64,000 nucleotides of DNA from an uncultured Bacteroidota bacterium. Lineage in GTDB: Bacteria > Bacteroidota > Bacteroidia > Bacteroidales > F082. The position numbers and the translations under genes are program-made. The stretch spans positions 1 through 64,000 of the forward strand of contig CAJVXP010000005.1 in NCBI GenBank assembly GCA_913009685.1, written 5' to 3'. Of this stretch, positions 36,229 through 44,548 are shown piece after piece. The stretch's first letter is position 1. Each line of letters starts with the position of its first letter. The notes below the pieces were generated by a model, which was given only the letters and a program-made list of their open reading frames with translations, ran no database searches and had not been told where the DNA came from.

Positions 36229-36236
36229 CAAATGTA
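36229..36236 (-). promoter_or_regulatory. -7 box of the hydrolase gene
   Basis: The minus strand reads TACATTTG, a full match to TAnnTTTG, 66 bases upstream of the start codon. Confidence 0.45.
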
Positions 36237-36384
36237 ATGAAATTTTTTGCAAATTGCTTTCTGTATGAGAGCTACATTACATGGGAAAGCAGAGATGCCC
36301 GCGAGGGGGCGTCCGGCGGAAGAATGAAGCCCCGTCTTTGCGAATACACCGTTATAAAATGTGTTTTGCCAAGGTGTTAGATTG

Positions 36385-36651
36385 CTATTCTGAGAGAGCT
36401 TCTTCCGTCATAATGCGGATGTTTCTTCGGCTGATGGGACTTTTTTTATGATAATCAATCTCTTCAACAAGACTGCTCGTATGGCAGGAACCACTGGCAC
36501 AAGCCAGCTTTTTCCCCGTTTTCGGATTTGTGATAGAGCTGGAGCATTGCTTTTTGAACATCCCGCCTTTTAAAAAAAACATTTTAATGGCAAAGCCGGC
36601 AAATGCCACGCCCATAATAACCACCGAAAGAAGGAACAACTTAATAAACAT
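36385..36651 (-). CDS. Small conserved membrane protein
   Basis: An 88-residue protein with one N-terminal membrane helix (FIKLFLLSVVIMGVAFAGFAIKMF) and a soluble tail with cysteines in QCSSS and ACASGSC. It resembles the short 'membrane or secreted protein' family widespread in Bacteroidota, whose function is unknown. A longer frame reaches back to 36714, but ATG 36651 sits immediately before the helix, as in relatives. The paired cysteines could bind metal or form disulfides. Confidence 0.65.
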   Translation of the reverse strand: MFIKLFLLSVVIMGVAFAGFAIKMFFLKGGMFKKQCSSSITNPKTGKKLACASGSCHTSSLVEEIDYHKKSPISRRNIRIMTEEALSE

Positions 36652-36772
36652 ATCTATGTTTTTAGATGTGGTAAAGATAAGGATAATTCCTGTTGAAGGT
36701 GAAATTTTTAACAATAATTGGGAGTAGATAAATCAAGTAGGTTACAGATATTGTCCGACCCGAAATCGAAAA

Positions 36773-37528
36773 CTAGCCGCTTACACTACAATATTCGTAG
36801 CAAACAATCGCTGTGGCTACCGCCGCATTCAACGATTCCGCTCCTGAGCCCACTCCGGCAGGAATACGAATGCGTACATCCATAAAAGGATAAAGTTCCC
36901 GAGAGATACCGTGTGCTTCACTACCAATGAGCAAGATGCCTTTTCCGGGTTTCCCGGCTTTACGAATGTCCTGACCATCCAGTACAGCGCCGAAAATCTT
37001 CAATTCTTCCGGTTTACGTGAAAACCAGTCTCCCAAATCGGCATAATGCACCCGCACCCGTGCCAGCGAACCCATGGTAGCCTGTACCACTTTTGGATTG
37101 AAAACATCCACCGTTTCCGGCGAACAAACCACATCGCGGATACCAAACCAGTCGGCAGTGCGGATGATTGTTCCCAGATTACCCGGATCACGAATATCAT
37201 CCAAAGCCAAAATATAACCATCAACAGAGAAAATATCCGGCAACGGGTATTCCGGTTTTTTCACAACCGCCAGCACCTCTGAAGGATTTTTCAGAGCTGA
37301 AATTTTCTCCATCTCCTGCCGGTTTACAGCAACACAATTCATTCCCGAAACGCTTTTCTCATGGAGAGTCAGCCAGTTTTGTGTGGCAAAAAGTCTTTCC
37401 ACCCTCAACGGACCCTGCAAAAAATCCAGAACATTAATGCTTCCTTCCGCAAGAAAAAGCCCCAGCCGCCGCCGGTACTTATTTTGTTGCAACGATTTCA
37501 GAAACTTAACATCATTCTTACTTAACAT
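36773..37528 (-). CDS. SpoU/TrmH family RNA 2'-O-methyltransferase
   Basis: The 251 residues have an N-terminal L30e-like RNA-binding domain (about 1-95) and a SpoU SAM-dependent trefoil-knot domain. The three SpoU motifs are present: DDIRDPGNLGTIIRTADWFG, ILLIGSEAHGIS and the C-terminal IPAGVGSGAESLNAAVATAI. Enzymes of this type 2'-O-methylate a ribose in 23S rRNA or tRNA; an RlmB-like rRNA role is most likely but the target cannot be read from sequence. It lies downstream of rplI in the same direction. Confidence 0.88.
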   Translation of the reverse strand: MLSKNDVKFLKSLQQNKYRRRLGLFLAEGSINVLDFLQGPLRVERLFATQNWLTLHEKSVSGMNCVAVNRQEMEKISALKNPSEVLAVVKKPEYPLPDIFSVDGYILALDDIRDPGNLGTIIRTADWFGIRDVVCSPETVDVFNPKVVQATMGSLARVRVHYADLGDWFSRKPEELKIFGAVLDGQDIRKAGKPGKGILLIGSEAHGISRELYPFMDVRIRIPAGVGSGAESLNAAVATAIVCYEYCSVSG

Positions 37529-37670
37529 ACAGCGAAGATAAAAACAAAAAATTGTGGGAAACCGTTTCCGGCCATTTTTTATGCAAATACAATATCACTA
37601 TACCATCAATGCTAATACCCAATGACAAAGAGAAGTTGCGAAGTTTAGAAACAGAAACGATTTACCTGAT

Positions 37671-37729
37671 GGTTGAATGACAACTGCTTGACCATTGTTT
37701 GACAGCGAAGCGAATGACCATCGCCTGAC
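37671..37729 (-). repeat. 11-bp tandem array, copy 1
   Basis: Read on the minus strand, four 11-base units of type GTCAAACARTT (37671-37681, 37682-37692, 37693-37703, 37719-37729) are arranged around one 15-base unit GTCATTCGCTTCGCT (37704-37718). That 15-base unit is identical to one in the array at 59967-60036. Confidence 0.85.
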
Positions 37730-37732
37730 CAT

Positions 37733-37773
37733 TCACAAAAAAAAGCCCTTTCCGTAAAAGGAAAAGACTTTTT
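37733..37773 (-). terminator. Terminator of the rpsF-rpsR-rplI operon
   Basis: On the minus strand AAAAAGTCTTTTCC pairs with GGAAAGGGCTTTTT (two mismatched or wobble positions) and runs into eight Ts. It lies about 160 bases after rplI. Confidence 0.75.
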
Positions 37774-37799
37774 ATGTTAAGTCAGAAAAGACAAAATCC

Positions 37800-37931
37800 A
37801 AACCACAAAACCCAAATAAATTCTAATCATCAATATCAAAATACCAAACAATTGGGTTTCTGTTTGAAAATTGCGTTTTAGAATTTGAAATTTATTTGTG
37901 ATTTACCTTTTGTAATTTGGTATTTCAAAAT
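37800..37931. repeat. AT-rich degenerate inverted repeat
   Basis: The stretch contains related AT-rich phrases in both orientations: AAATAAATTCTAATCATC and ATACCAAACAATT on one side, TTAGAATTTGAAATTTATTT and AATTTGGTATTTC on the other. It could fold into a long imperfect hairpin in the 3' leader of rplI. No gene is seen in 37529-37931. Confidence 0.45.
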
Positions 37932-38381
37932 TTACTCTGCTTTTACATCCAATGTCACTTCAACGACAATGTCTTTGTGTAATTTGACGGTAGCTTTGTA
38001 AGCGCCCACCTCTTTGATAGCTTCGCCGCTGATTTCAATTTTCTTACGGTCAACTTCCAGATTTTTCTGGCCTTTAATGGCATCTGCAATCATAATGTTG
38101 TTTACCGAACCGAAAATTTTACCTTTGGTACTGGCTTTCACACCAATGGTCAGTTGGGCACCTTCGAGCACTTTGACAATTTCTTCCGCTTCTTTTCTGA
38201 TTTTTTCTTCTTTGTAGGCCTGCTGTTTTTTCACTTCAGCCAGCACTTTCCTGGCGGAAGAGGTGGCTATAGCAGCCATTCCTTTAGGAATCAAATAATT
38301 GCGGGCGTAGCCATCCTTTACGGTAACGAGGTCGTTTTTATAACCCAAACCGGTAATATCTTGTTTTAAAATAATATCCAT
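37932..38381 (-). CDS. rplI: 50S ribosomal protein L9
   Basis: L9 is the elongated two-domain protein beside the L1 stalk that helps keep reading frame. The 149 residues have the N-terminal domain (ILKQDITGLGYKNDLVTVKDGYARNYLIPKG shortened: start and glycine pattern intact), a long connecting helix and the C-terminal domain ending in VEVTLDVKAE. Last gene of the rpsF-rpsR-rplI operon; 15 bases separate it from rpsR. Confidence 0.97.
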   Translation of the reverse strand: MDIILKQDITGLGYKNDLVTVKDGYARNYLIPKGMAAIATSSARKVLAEVKKQQAYKEEKIRKEAEEIVKVLEGAQLTIGVKASTKGKIFGSVNNIMIADAIKGQKNLEVDRKKIEISGEAIKEVGAYKATVKLHKDIVVEVTLDVKAE

Positions 38382-38396
38382 TGTTTTTCCTCCCTT

Positions 38397-38663
38397 TTAT
38401 TTTAATAAGTCAGCAACATAAGGCATCAGAGCAAGGTGGCGGGCTCTTTTAACGGCTTTGGCCACTTTTCTCTGGTATTTGGTCGAAGTACCCGTGATAC
38501 GGCGGGGTAAGATTTTGCCTTGTTCGTTAACAAAACGGAGCAAAAAGTCAGCATCTTTATAATCGATGTATTTGATGCGGTTTTTCTTGAACCGGCAGTA
38601 TTTCTTCTTAGTGGTATCTACTGCAATCGGTGTTAAATATCTTATATCTGAATTCTGTGCCAT
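38397..38663 (-). CDS. rpsR: 30S ribosomal protein S18
   Basis: The 88-residue basic protein has the S18 core [34 protein letters not shown] and [14 protein letters not shown]. It pairs with S6 on the small-subunit platform, and the two genes are adjacent, 33 bases apart. Confidence 0.97.
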   Translation of the reverse strand: MAQNSDIRYLTPIAVDTTKKKYCRFKKNRIKYIDYKDADFLLRFVNEQGKILPRRITGTSTKYQRKVAKAVKRARHLALMPYVADLLK

Positions 38664-38696
38664 GATTTTATTTTTTAAAGTTTAAATGAGTATGTA

Positions 38697-39065
38697 TTAA
38701 GCTTTCTTTTCAGCAGTTTTCGTTTTTTTGCTTTCTGCAAATTTCTTCCGCCGTTTCTCGCTGTAAGCAATGGCATGCTTGTCGAGTTTAACGGTTAAAA
38801 AGCGTAATACCTTTTCATCGCGTTTGTACTGAACTTCCAGCTTTTCAATGAATTGGCCATCTACCCTGTATTCAAACAGATTATAAAATCCTGTCGATTT
38901 TTTCTGAATGGGATACGCCAGTTTGCGCATGCCCCAGTTCTCACGATTTACAATCTCGCCACCATTGTCGGTGATGAGTTTTTCGTAAGTCTTTACCGTC
39001 TCCTTTACCTGATCTTCAGATAAAACGGGAGTTAAAATGAAAACGGTTTCATACTGATTTACCAT
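38697..39065 (-). CDS. rpsF: 30S ribosomal protein S6
   Basis: The 122-residue protein has the S6 ferredoxin-like fold: YETVFILTPVLSEDQVKE, NWGMRKLAYPIQKKSTGFY and FLTVKLDKHA, followed by a lysine-rich tail. It opens the rpsF-rpsR-rplI operon. No single-strand DNA-binding gene is present between rpsF and rpsR, unlike in many other phyla. Confidence 0.97.
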   Translation of the reverse strand: MVNQYETVFILTPVLSEDQVKETVKTYEKLITDNGGEIVNRENWGMRKLAYPIQKKSTGFYNLFEYRVDGQFIEKLEVQYKRDEKVLRFLTVKLDKHAIAYSEKRRKKFAESKKTKTAEKKA

Positions 39066-39108
39066 CTTTTTGTTAATTAGTTAATTAATAATAATAAATT
39101 TTGGTGTG

Positions 39109-39116
39109 CAAAAGTA
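39109..39116 (-). promoter_or_regulatory. -7 box of the rpsF operon
   Basis: The minus strand reads TACTTTTG, matching TAnnTTTG, 43 bases upstream of rpsF. A -33 element is not obvious. Confidence 0.55.
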
Positions 39117-39205
39117 GGAAATATTTGTTTATGTACCTGTTTTAAAAAAGAATTTTTTCGGAAAGCGATTTGTGCTGTACTGTGTTTTTCAAAGTATTGA
39201 TAAGA

Positions 39206-39300
39206 GTTACGTTTCTCGCTGTGCATTTGCATTATCCCGAAGAAGCCTTGAGAAACCGGGCTATGGAGAAAGTTTATCTGGGATTTGTGCTCTGGCGCCT
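39206..39300 (+). pseudogene. Remnant of a TonB C-terminal domain
   Basis: On the plus strand this stretch encodes FLAVHLHYPEEALRNRA followed by MEKVYLGFVL, which follows the energy-transducer TonB C-terminal pattern (FIA-NLHYP-EA---GIEGKVYVGFVV). Glycines of the usual GIxG turn are lost. No signal anchor, proline linker or remaining part of the domain is found on either side, and the frame runs into the 3' end of the convergent permease gene. A decayed fragment is more likely than a working gene. Confidence 0.5.
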
Positions 39301-39315
39301 GATAGCAGCATCCTT

Positions 39316-41658
39316 TTATTCATATCTCAGTGCTTCCACCGGATTTCTCCGTGCTGCCCGGAAAGTAAAAACAGTTACCACACCAATGACAGCGGCCGCT
39401 ATGAAAAGGGAAACGACTACAAAAACCCACCATCTCATGGATATGGCATAGGCGTATTGTTGCAGCCACATTTTTGATATCTTGTAGGAAACGGGAATAA
39501 AAATCATTAGCGCTATGATAATGTTCCACATAAAAACTTTGTTCAACAGCAGAATCAGCGATTTCTCAGAGGCGCCGTTTACCTTGCGGATACCCAGCTC
39601 CTTGGTACGCGCATGAATCATGCTCAGCGTGAAACCCACAAGCCCGGCCAGCGTGATAAGCGCCGCCAAAATCGAGAAAAAGAGTACTGTGTTTTTTATG
39701 GCACGGTCTAACTGGTAATTGGCCCGCAGGGTGGTGTCGTAAAACTTGACCTGTACGATTTGCCCCGGTACAATACTTTGAATGGTTTCCTTTATTTTCT
39801 TCACTGTGTTCAATATTCCGGCGGAGGCAATGCGCACCGTAACAACCGAATAAACGGAAGGTGAATTATATCGGCTGAACACGGTCGGTTGCATGGCCGA
39901 ATGCAGCGAGCCTGAAACAAAATCATTCACCACCCCTTTAATAGTAAGCGGACCGCCTCGATAAATATACTTGCCAACAGGTTGTTGAAGACCAAATAGT
40001 CTGGCCGCTTCACGCGAAATAACAACACTGTTCTCTGCAGTTGTACTGCTGAAGCCGGGGCCGTTTAACTTCATCTTAAGCGTAGTAAAGAAATCTTTGT
40101 CAACCGAAAGGTTTCGCACAATTCTGGCATTTTGTCCATCAGGACTACTGGAAAAACCATTTCCGGGCAGACCCCACAAGGGTATTTCATCAGACAAACA
40201 GACTGACAAAACATTGGGTAATTTTTTTATTTCACTTTTGATTACCTCGTCTTTCGAGTAGAGCGGTTTATTTTGCAGTTCAATGTAAACCAAATGGTTT
40301 GAGTCGTAACCTTTATTGAAATGACGGATAAAGTTGAACTGGCTGTAAATGAAAAACAGAAAAATAAACAGAAAGACAGAGATGCCGATTTGCAGGGTGA
40401 GTAACACCCGTTGCAGATTTGTGTTGATGGGTGGCTTGTAAGAGGATGTTGTTTTTTGTGTGGCCATAAAGTAACGAACCGACCAGCGAACCGGCACAAA
40501 ATAAATTATCACAAAGGCTACGGCAAATACAAGCAAAAATAAAAGCAGGAATGACCGGTTTGTAAAAGCATCCACAAGTCCGAATTGAAAATTGCTTTCG
40601 ATAAACGGGTTGATGAGGATCAAAAAGAGTACCGCCACCACAGTTGAGGTCAGCATGTAGAATAAAGCTTCGTTAAAAATGAGTTTCTGAATATCAAAAC
40701 CTGATGCGCCAAGCGTACGATGGATAGATATTTCCTTAATAAATTTGCGGTACCCTGCCAGTACGAGCAATAGTGAATTGAAACATACCAACCCAAAAAT
40801 CAGTATTCCGATAAATATCATGATGGAATAAATGACTTTTTTCTCAGGGTTTTCGATAAAAGAAGCTTTTGTGAGCGGTATCAGTTCGTATTTTGAAAAA
40901 AAACCCTTCGCTTCACCGGCATCCACGTTGTAGTATTTGCGCAAAAAAGATGGTATGGCTTTTTCAATCTCGTGCGGGTCTGCGTTTTTGACAAGTTTCA
41001 CATAGCCGTAAAAGCTGTCGCCGCCGTCCCATCCCATATACAGTCGATGTTCGTCTTTCAGGGTGGCAAACGAAATGAGTACACCGGCCTGAAAACCTGA
41101 ATTGGGAGGCCAGTTTTCGATAACACCGGTGATGGTTATAGGTCGCATCTCGTTCAGATAAATGATTTTGTTCAGGGCGGCCGGGCTGCTGCCGAAAAGT
41201 TTCCGTGCCAGTTTCCGGGTGATGACTGCCGTGTTTTTCAGGCGTAACGACCAGCTTTCGTTTCCAATGATAAACCGGCGTTTGAAAACTTTAAAGAATG
41301 AGGAATCGGCATAAATGGTTTTTGCTTCTGACAGCGATTCTTTGACTTTGTAGGTAGTTTTGCCGTTGTTGAAAAGTACGGTTCCTTGTTCTGCCTGAGG
41401 AAAATACGAGACCATGCCCGGCACCACCGGTTGTTCGATGGATGCGCTGATACCACTAAAATCCGGTGACTTGAAATTGTTGAAGACTTCATAAATCCGG
41501 TTTTTACCGGGATAAAAATTATCGGTACTCAGCTCGTTCAGCGCGATATAAAAAAGTACCAGCGCACTTGCCATTCCCACCCCCATGCTGAGCACCCGCA
41601 GCCACAACGTCAGCTTCTGTGACCGCAATCTTTTTAAGACAATGATAATGAAATTCAT
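39316..41658 (-). CDS. MacB/FtsX-type ABC transporter permease
   Basis: The 780-residue permease has the tandem layout common in Bacteroidota: a membrane helix (about 17-40), a periplasmic MacB-like domain (about 50-250), three helices (about 275-390), then a fourth helix, a second MacB-like domain and a final three-helix FtsX block (about 650-775). The FtsX signature RTKELGIRKVNGAS is present near residue 685. Such transporters work by mechanotransmission, moving substrates already in the periplasm. It is the last gene of the operon with the ATPase and adaptor. Confidence 0.9.
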   Translation of the reverse strand: MNFIIIVLKRLRSQKLTLWLRVLSMGVGMASALVLFYIALNELSTDNFYPGKNRIYEVFNNFKSPDFSGISASIEQPVVPGMVSYFPQAEQGTVLFNNGKTTYKVKESLSEAKTIYADSSFFKVFKRRFIIGNESWSLRLKNTAVITRKLARKLFGSSPAALNKIIYLNEMRPITITGVIENWPPNSGFQAGVLISFATLKDEHRLYMGWDGGDSFYGYVKLVKNADPHEIEKAIPSFLRKYYNVDAGEAKGFFSKYELIPLTKASFIENPEKKVIYSIMIFIGILIFGLVCFNSLLLVLAGYRKFIKEISIHRTLGASGFDIQKLIFNEALFYMLTSTVVAVLFLILINPFIESNFQFGLVDAFTNRSFLLLFLLVFAVAFVIIYFVPVRWSVRYFMATQKTTSSYKPPINTNLQRVLLTLQIGISVFLFIFLFFIYSQFNFIRHFNKGYDSNHLVYIELQNKPLYSKDEVIKSEIKKLPNVLSVCLSDEIPLWGLPGNGFSSSPDGQNARIVRNLSVDKDFFTTLKMKLNGPGFSSTTAENSVVISREAARLFGLQQPVGKYIYRGGPLTIKGVVNDFVSGSLHSAMQPTVFSRYNSPSVYSVVTVRIASAGILNTVKKIKETIQSIVPGQIVQVKFYDTTLRANYQLDRAIKNTVLFFSILAALITLAGLVGFTLSMIHARTKELGIRKVNGASEKSLILLLNKVFMWNIIIALMIFIPVSYKISKMWLQQYAYAISMRWWVFVVVSLFIAAAVIGVVTVFTFRAARRNPVEALRYE

Positions 41659-41689
41659 AGCTACCTTTTTAATGTTGTTTTTTGAGAGA

Positions 41690-42200
41690 CTGGGGTAGGA
41701 GGGTTGGAAAATTATGCTTTTTCTCTTTTCACCTTCTCACCTTTCTACCCTCTCACCTTTCCACCCTTCTTAATCTTTCTCATTTGACTCCGCACCCCTG
41801 ATCCCTAAAGGGGCGAGCCTTCCCGCTACCACATTTTTCACTTTTCACTTTCTACTTTTCATTTTTTCACCTTTTCGCCCCATCGCCCCATCGCTCTTTC
41901 GTCCCTTCGTCCCCTTCGACCTTTTTACCCTCTAACCTTTTCACCCTTTATCATTTGCCCTCGCATCCCCTGACCCTTATAGGGGCGAGCCTTCCCCACT
42001 ATCTACGTTCTTCACTTTTTATTTTTCTCTCATATTTCCATATTTCCATATTCGCTCTTTCGTCTCCTCACGCCATCTCCCTATCGCAACTTCGCCTCTT
42101 CGCTCTTTCGCCCCTTCGTCCCCTTCGACCTTTTTACCCTCTAACCTTTCCACCTTTTAACCCTTCTACCTTTCAACCTTGAAACTTTTTCACCTTCTCC
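41690..42200 (-). repeat. Polypyrimidine repeat tract, downstream block
   Basis: About 500 bases between permease and ATPase genes are almost wholly C and T on the plus strand. Units of CACCTTT, ACCCTCT, CTCTTTCG and CCCTTCG type recur. Longer duplications exist: 41892-41940 is nearly repeated at 42101-42149, and AGGGGCGAGCCTTCCC at 41809 recurs at 41981. No gene is supported; apparent reading frames here are low-complexity. Confidence 0.85.
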
Positions 42201-42878
42201 TCAATCATTCATCTTTTCCATAATTACTTCTCCATCCAACAAATTAATGGTGCGTTGTGCATAAGCGGCATCGCGTTCGGAGTGGGTAGCCATGATGATC
42301 GTTGTGCCTTCCTCGTTAAGCTCTGACAAAAGGTTCATTACCTCCATTCCGTTTTTTGAGTCAAGATTACCCGTTGGCTCGTCGGCGAGAATTAAAGAGG
42401 GGTTGGCTACAACTGCTCTCGCTATGGCCACCCGTTGTTGCTGTCCACCCGAAAGCTGCTGAGGGAAATGTTTCATGCGATGCCCTATATTCATGCGCTG
42501 CACAACTTCTTCCACCTTTTTACGACGTTCGGAAACTTTCATTTTAAGATAAAACAAGGGTAACTCCACATTGTCATAAGCATTCAACTCGTCAATCAGG
42601 TTAAAGCTCTGAAAGACAAATCCAATATGTCCTTTCCGTAATTTGGTGCGGTTTTTTTCCCGAAGTCCGGCAACCTCGATTCCATCAAACAGGTAACTGC
42701 CTTTGGTGGGGTTATCCAACAGGCCTATGATGCTGAGCAGTGTGGTTTTTCCACAACCCGATGGTCCCATTATCGCCACAAACTCACCTTTTTTTACCTG
42801 TAAGTCAACACCGTTTAATGCAGCAGTTTCAATCTCTTCGGTACGAAACACCTTTTCTAAATTTTTAATTTTAATCAT
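42201..42878 (-). CDS. MacB/LolD-type ABC transporter ATPase
   Basis: The 225-residue ATPase drives the adjacent permease. Walker A is GPSGCGKTT (about 39-47), the Q loop lies in VFQSFNLIDELN, the signature is LSGGQQQRVAIARA and Walker B is LILADEPTGNLD. Subfamily pattern (SKNGMEVMNLL) fits the MacB/LolD group. It starts 184 bases after the adaptor stop and is flanked on both sides by polypyrimidine repeat tracts. Confidence 0.94.
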   Translation of the reverse strand: MIKIKNLEKVFRTEEIETAALNGVDLQVKKGEFVAIMGPSGCGKTTLLSIIGLLDNPTKGSYLFDGIEVAGLREKNRTKLRKGHIGFVFQSFNLIDELNAYDNVELPLFYLKMKVSERRKKVEEVVQRMNIGHRMKHFPQQLSGGQQQRVAIARAVVANPSLILADEPTGNLDSKNGMEVMNLLSELNEEGTTIIMATHSERDAAYAQRTINLLDGEVIMEKMND

Positions 42879-42919
42879 AATTATTTAATTTATAAATTTC
42901 TATCTTTGAGGGTGTTAGG

Positions 42920-43061
42920 GTAGAAAGGTTGAAGGGTTGGAGGGTTGGAAGGTTGGAAAGTTTTTCAATTGTTTTTTTCACCTTTCCACCTTCTCACCTT
43001 TTCACCTTCCCACCTTTCCACCTTCTCACCCTTTCACCTTCTCACCCTTTCACCTTCTCAC
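42920..43061 (-). repeat. Polypyrimidine repeat tract, upstream block
   Basis: Between adaptor and ATPase genes the plus strand shows GGTTG/GGTTGGA units (about 42927-42960), then CACCTTTC, CACCTTCT and CACCCTTT units up to 43060. The two halves are complementary, so a hairpin is possible. On the coding strand the transcript would carry repeated GGTGAGAAGG-like purine blocks. Confidence 0.85.
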
Positions 43062-44312
43062 CTATTTAAACTCCAGCCTCTCATTATTTCCAAAATTATC
43101 ATATCCCGACACAACCACTCTTTCGCCCGGTTTCAGTCCTTTGAGCAATTCATAATATTTGGGATTTTGCCGGCCAATGGTTATGTTCTGTTTTTCCGCC
43201 GATTTTCCATCTTTCGACACTACAAAAATCCATTGTCCTCCCGTTGTCTGGAAGAAACTACCCCGGGGTAACAGCAATGTCTTCACCGGGTTCCCCAGTT
43301 GCAGGCGAATATAATAAGTCTGGCCGGTACGCATGTTTTTCGGTTTCTTCCCTGTAAAAACCATCTGAACCTCAAAACGTCCGTTACGTACGCCGGGCAG
43401 GATTTTCCTGATTCTTAATTTGTATTCCTCACCGTTTCGGTCTAATATCGCCATCAACCCGACACGTACTTTGTCAATATAATGTTCGTCAATTTGGGCA
43501 ACGACTTTAAAAGAGGTCAGAATATCAATTTGTCCGATTCTTCCTCCTTTCGGCACCGACTGCCCTGTTTCCACATCCAGTGTGGTCAGCTGTCCGTTCA
43601 CCGGTGCTTTTACATTGAGGCTTTCCTTACGCTGCCGGATAAGTTTCAGGTTCATGGCCATGTTGTGCAGATTTCCTTTCATTTGTTGTACCTGGATGGT
43701 GCGGTAAATAGAATCCTGTTTTTGGCGTTCGAGGTAGAGTTGGTAACTGCGTTGGGCAAACTGGTAATCTTCTTTTGATTTCAAAAATGTATTTCTTGAA
43801 ATCAAAGTGTCCTTGTAGAAGATTGTATTTTGATCAAAAATTCTTTTTTTCCGGATTACTTCAAATTCCAGATTTAGGATTTCGCGTTTTATTTGGAGCT
43901 TTTCCTGCTCCATGGTCACCCGTGTGTTACGCAAAAAGTTGCTCTTTTCAGCCAGTTGTGCTTCGCTGTACAGGATGCCTGACATCAAATCGGGATTACT
44001 CAGACGGACAATCACCTCTCCTCTTTTGACCATAGCGCCTTCTTCCACCAGCTTTTTCTCCACTCGTCCACCTTCCTGCGCATCAAGATATATGGTGGCA
44101 ATGGGTTCAACCGTTCCCATCACAGAGATGTAATCGTAAAAAACACCATCCCTGACTGTGTCGATGGTCAGTTGGTTTGCGTCCACCCGGTAAGTGGATA
44201 AGTTTGCTGAAAAAAAAGCTTTGTAAATAATGAATAACAGCAGGATGACACCCATGCTAATATAAATGTGCTTCTTTTTTATTCCCCTCTTTTTCTCTAT
44301 CGGTGTGTCCAT
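43062..44312 (-). CDS. HlyD-type periplasmic adaptor of an ABC efflux pump
   Basis: The 416-residue membrane fusion protein has a cytoplasmic basic start, one membrane helix (about 15-33), a biotinyl-lipoyl-like segment (about 65-110 and again at about 225-245), a long coiled-coil hairpin (about 110-220) and beta-barrel domains to the C-terminus. It would link the MacB-like pump to an outer-membrane channel; no TolC gene is present here. First gene of the operon, with a probable sigma-54 promoter upstream. Confidence 0.92.
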   Translation of the reverse strand: MDTPIEKKRGIKKKHIYISMGVILLLFIIYKAFFSANLSTYRVDANQLTIDTVRDGVFYDYISVMGTVEPIATIYLDAQEGGRVEKKLVEEGAMVKRGEVIVRLSNPDLMSGILYSEAQLAEKSNFLRNTRVTMEQEKLQIKREILNLEFEVIRKKRIFDQNTIFYKDTLISRNTFLKSKEDYQFAQRSYQLYLERQKQDSIYRTIQVQQMKGNLHNMAMNLKLIRQRKESLNVKAPVNGQLTTLDVETGQSVPKGGRIGQIDILTSFKVVAQIDEHYIDKVRVGLMAILDRNGEEYKLRIRKILPGVRNGRFEVQMVFTGKKPKNMRTGQTYYIRLQLGNPVKTLLLPRGSFFQTTGGQWIFVVSKDGKSAEKQNITIGRQNPKYYELLKGLKPGERVVVSGYDNFGNNERLEFK

Positions 44313-44360
44313 AAATTAAATCGAATTTTTTATGAGATTATGCTTCTCGGAATAAGAATA

Positions 44361-44376
44361 TCCAATGGTTGTGCCG
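44361..44376 (-). promoter_or_regulatory. Sigma-54-like promoter of the efflux operon
   Basis: The minus strand reads CGGCACAACCATTGGA against the sigma-54 consensus TGGCACRNNNNTTGCW. All positions fit except the first T and the C of the -12 GC. It lies 49 bases upstream of the adaptor start, predicting transcription from near 44350. The adjacent regulator has a sigma-54-interacting AAA domain, which strengthens the call; the -12 deviation weakens it. Confidence 0.6.
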
Positions 44377-44439
44377 TAATCTGTAAGATGTTGATAAATA
44401 GTACTGTGTGAAATATTATCTTTCGCTGAATTAAAAAAT

Positions 44440-44465
44440 GTGTAAAAATATTTTACACCGGGTGT
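44440..44465. promoter_or_regulatory. Overlapping perfect dyads, candidate activator site
   Basis: GTGTAAAA (44440-44447) and TTTTACAC (44451-44458) form a perfect 8-bp dyad around ATA. Overlapping it, ACACC (44455-44459) and GGTGT (44461-44465) form a second. The first is centred about 100 bases upstream of the predicted sigma-54 transcript start, a usual place for an NtrC-type enhancer. Target of the adjacent regulator is an inference. Confidence 0.6.
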
Positions 44466-44548
44466 TTGTTTTGTTTACAGTTGATTACTTTCGCGGGGAA
44501 GAGTGTTAAATATTTGGAAGTTTGAATGTTTGGAAGTTTTAGGTATAA

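Noticed and set aside
36177-36380. Small plus-strand protein between hydrolase and membrane protein genes
   Set aside because: It covers the hydrolase promoter region, lacks a ribosome site and shows no conserved pattern.
41955-42182. Serine/proline-rich frame in the polypyrimidine tract
   Set aside because: A C/T repeat encodes S, P, L and F in any frame. No start signal or conserved pattern supports a gene.
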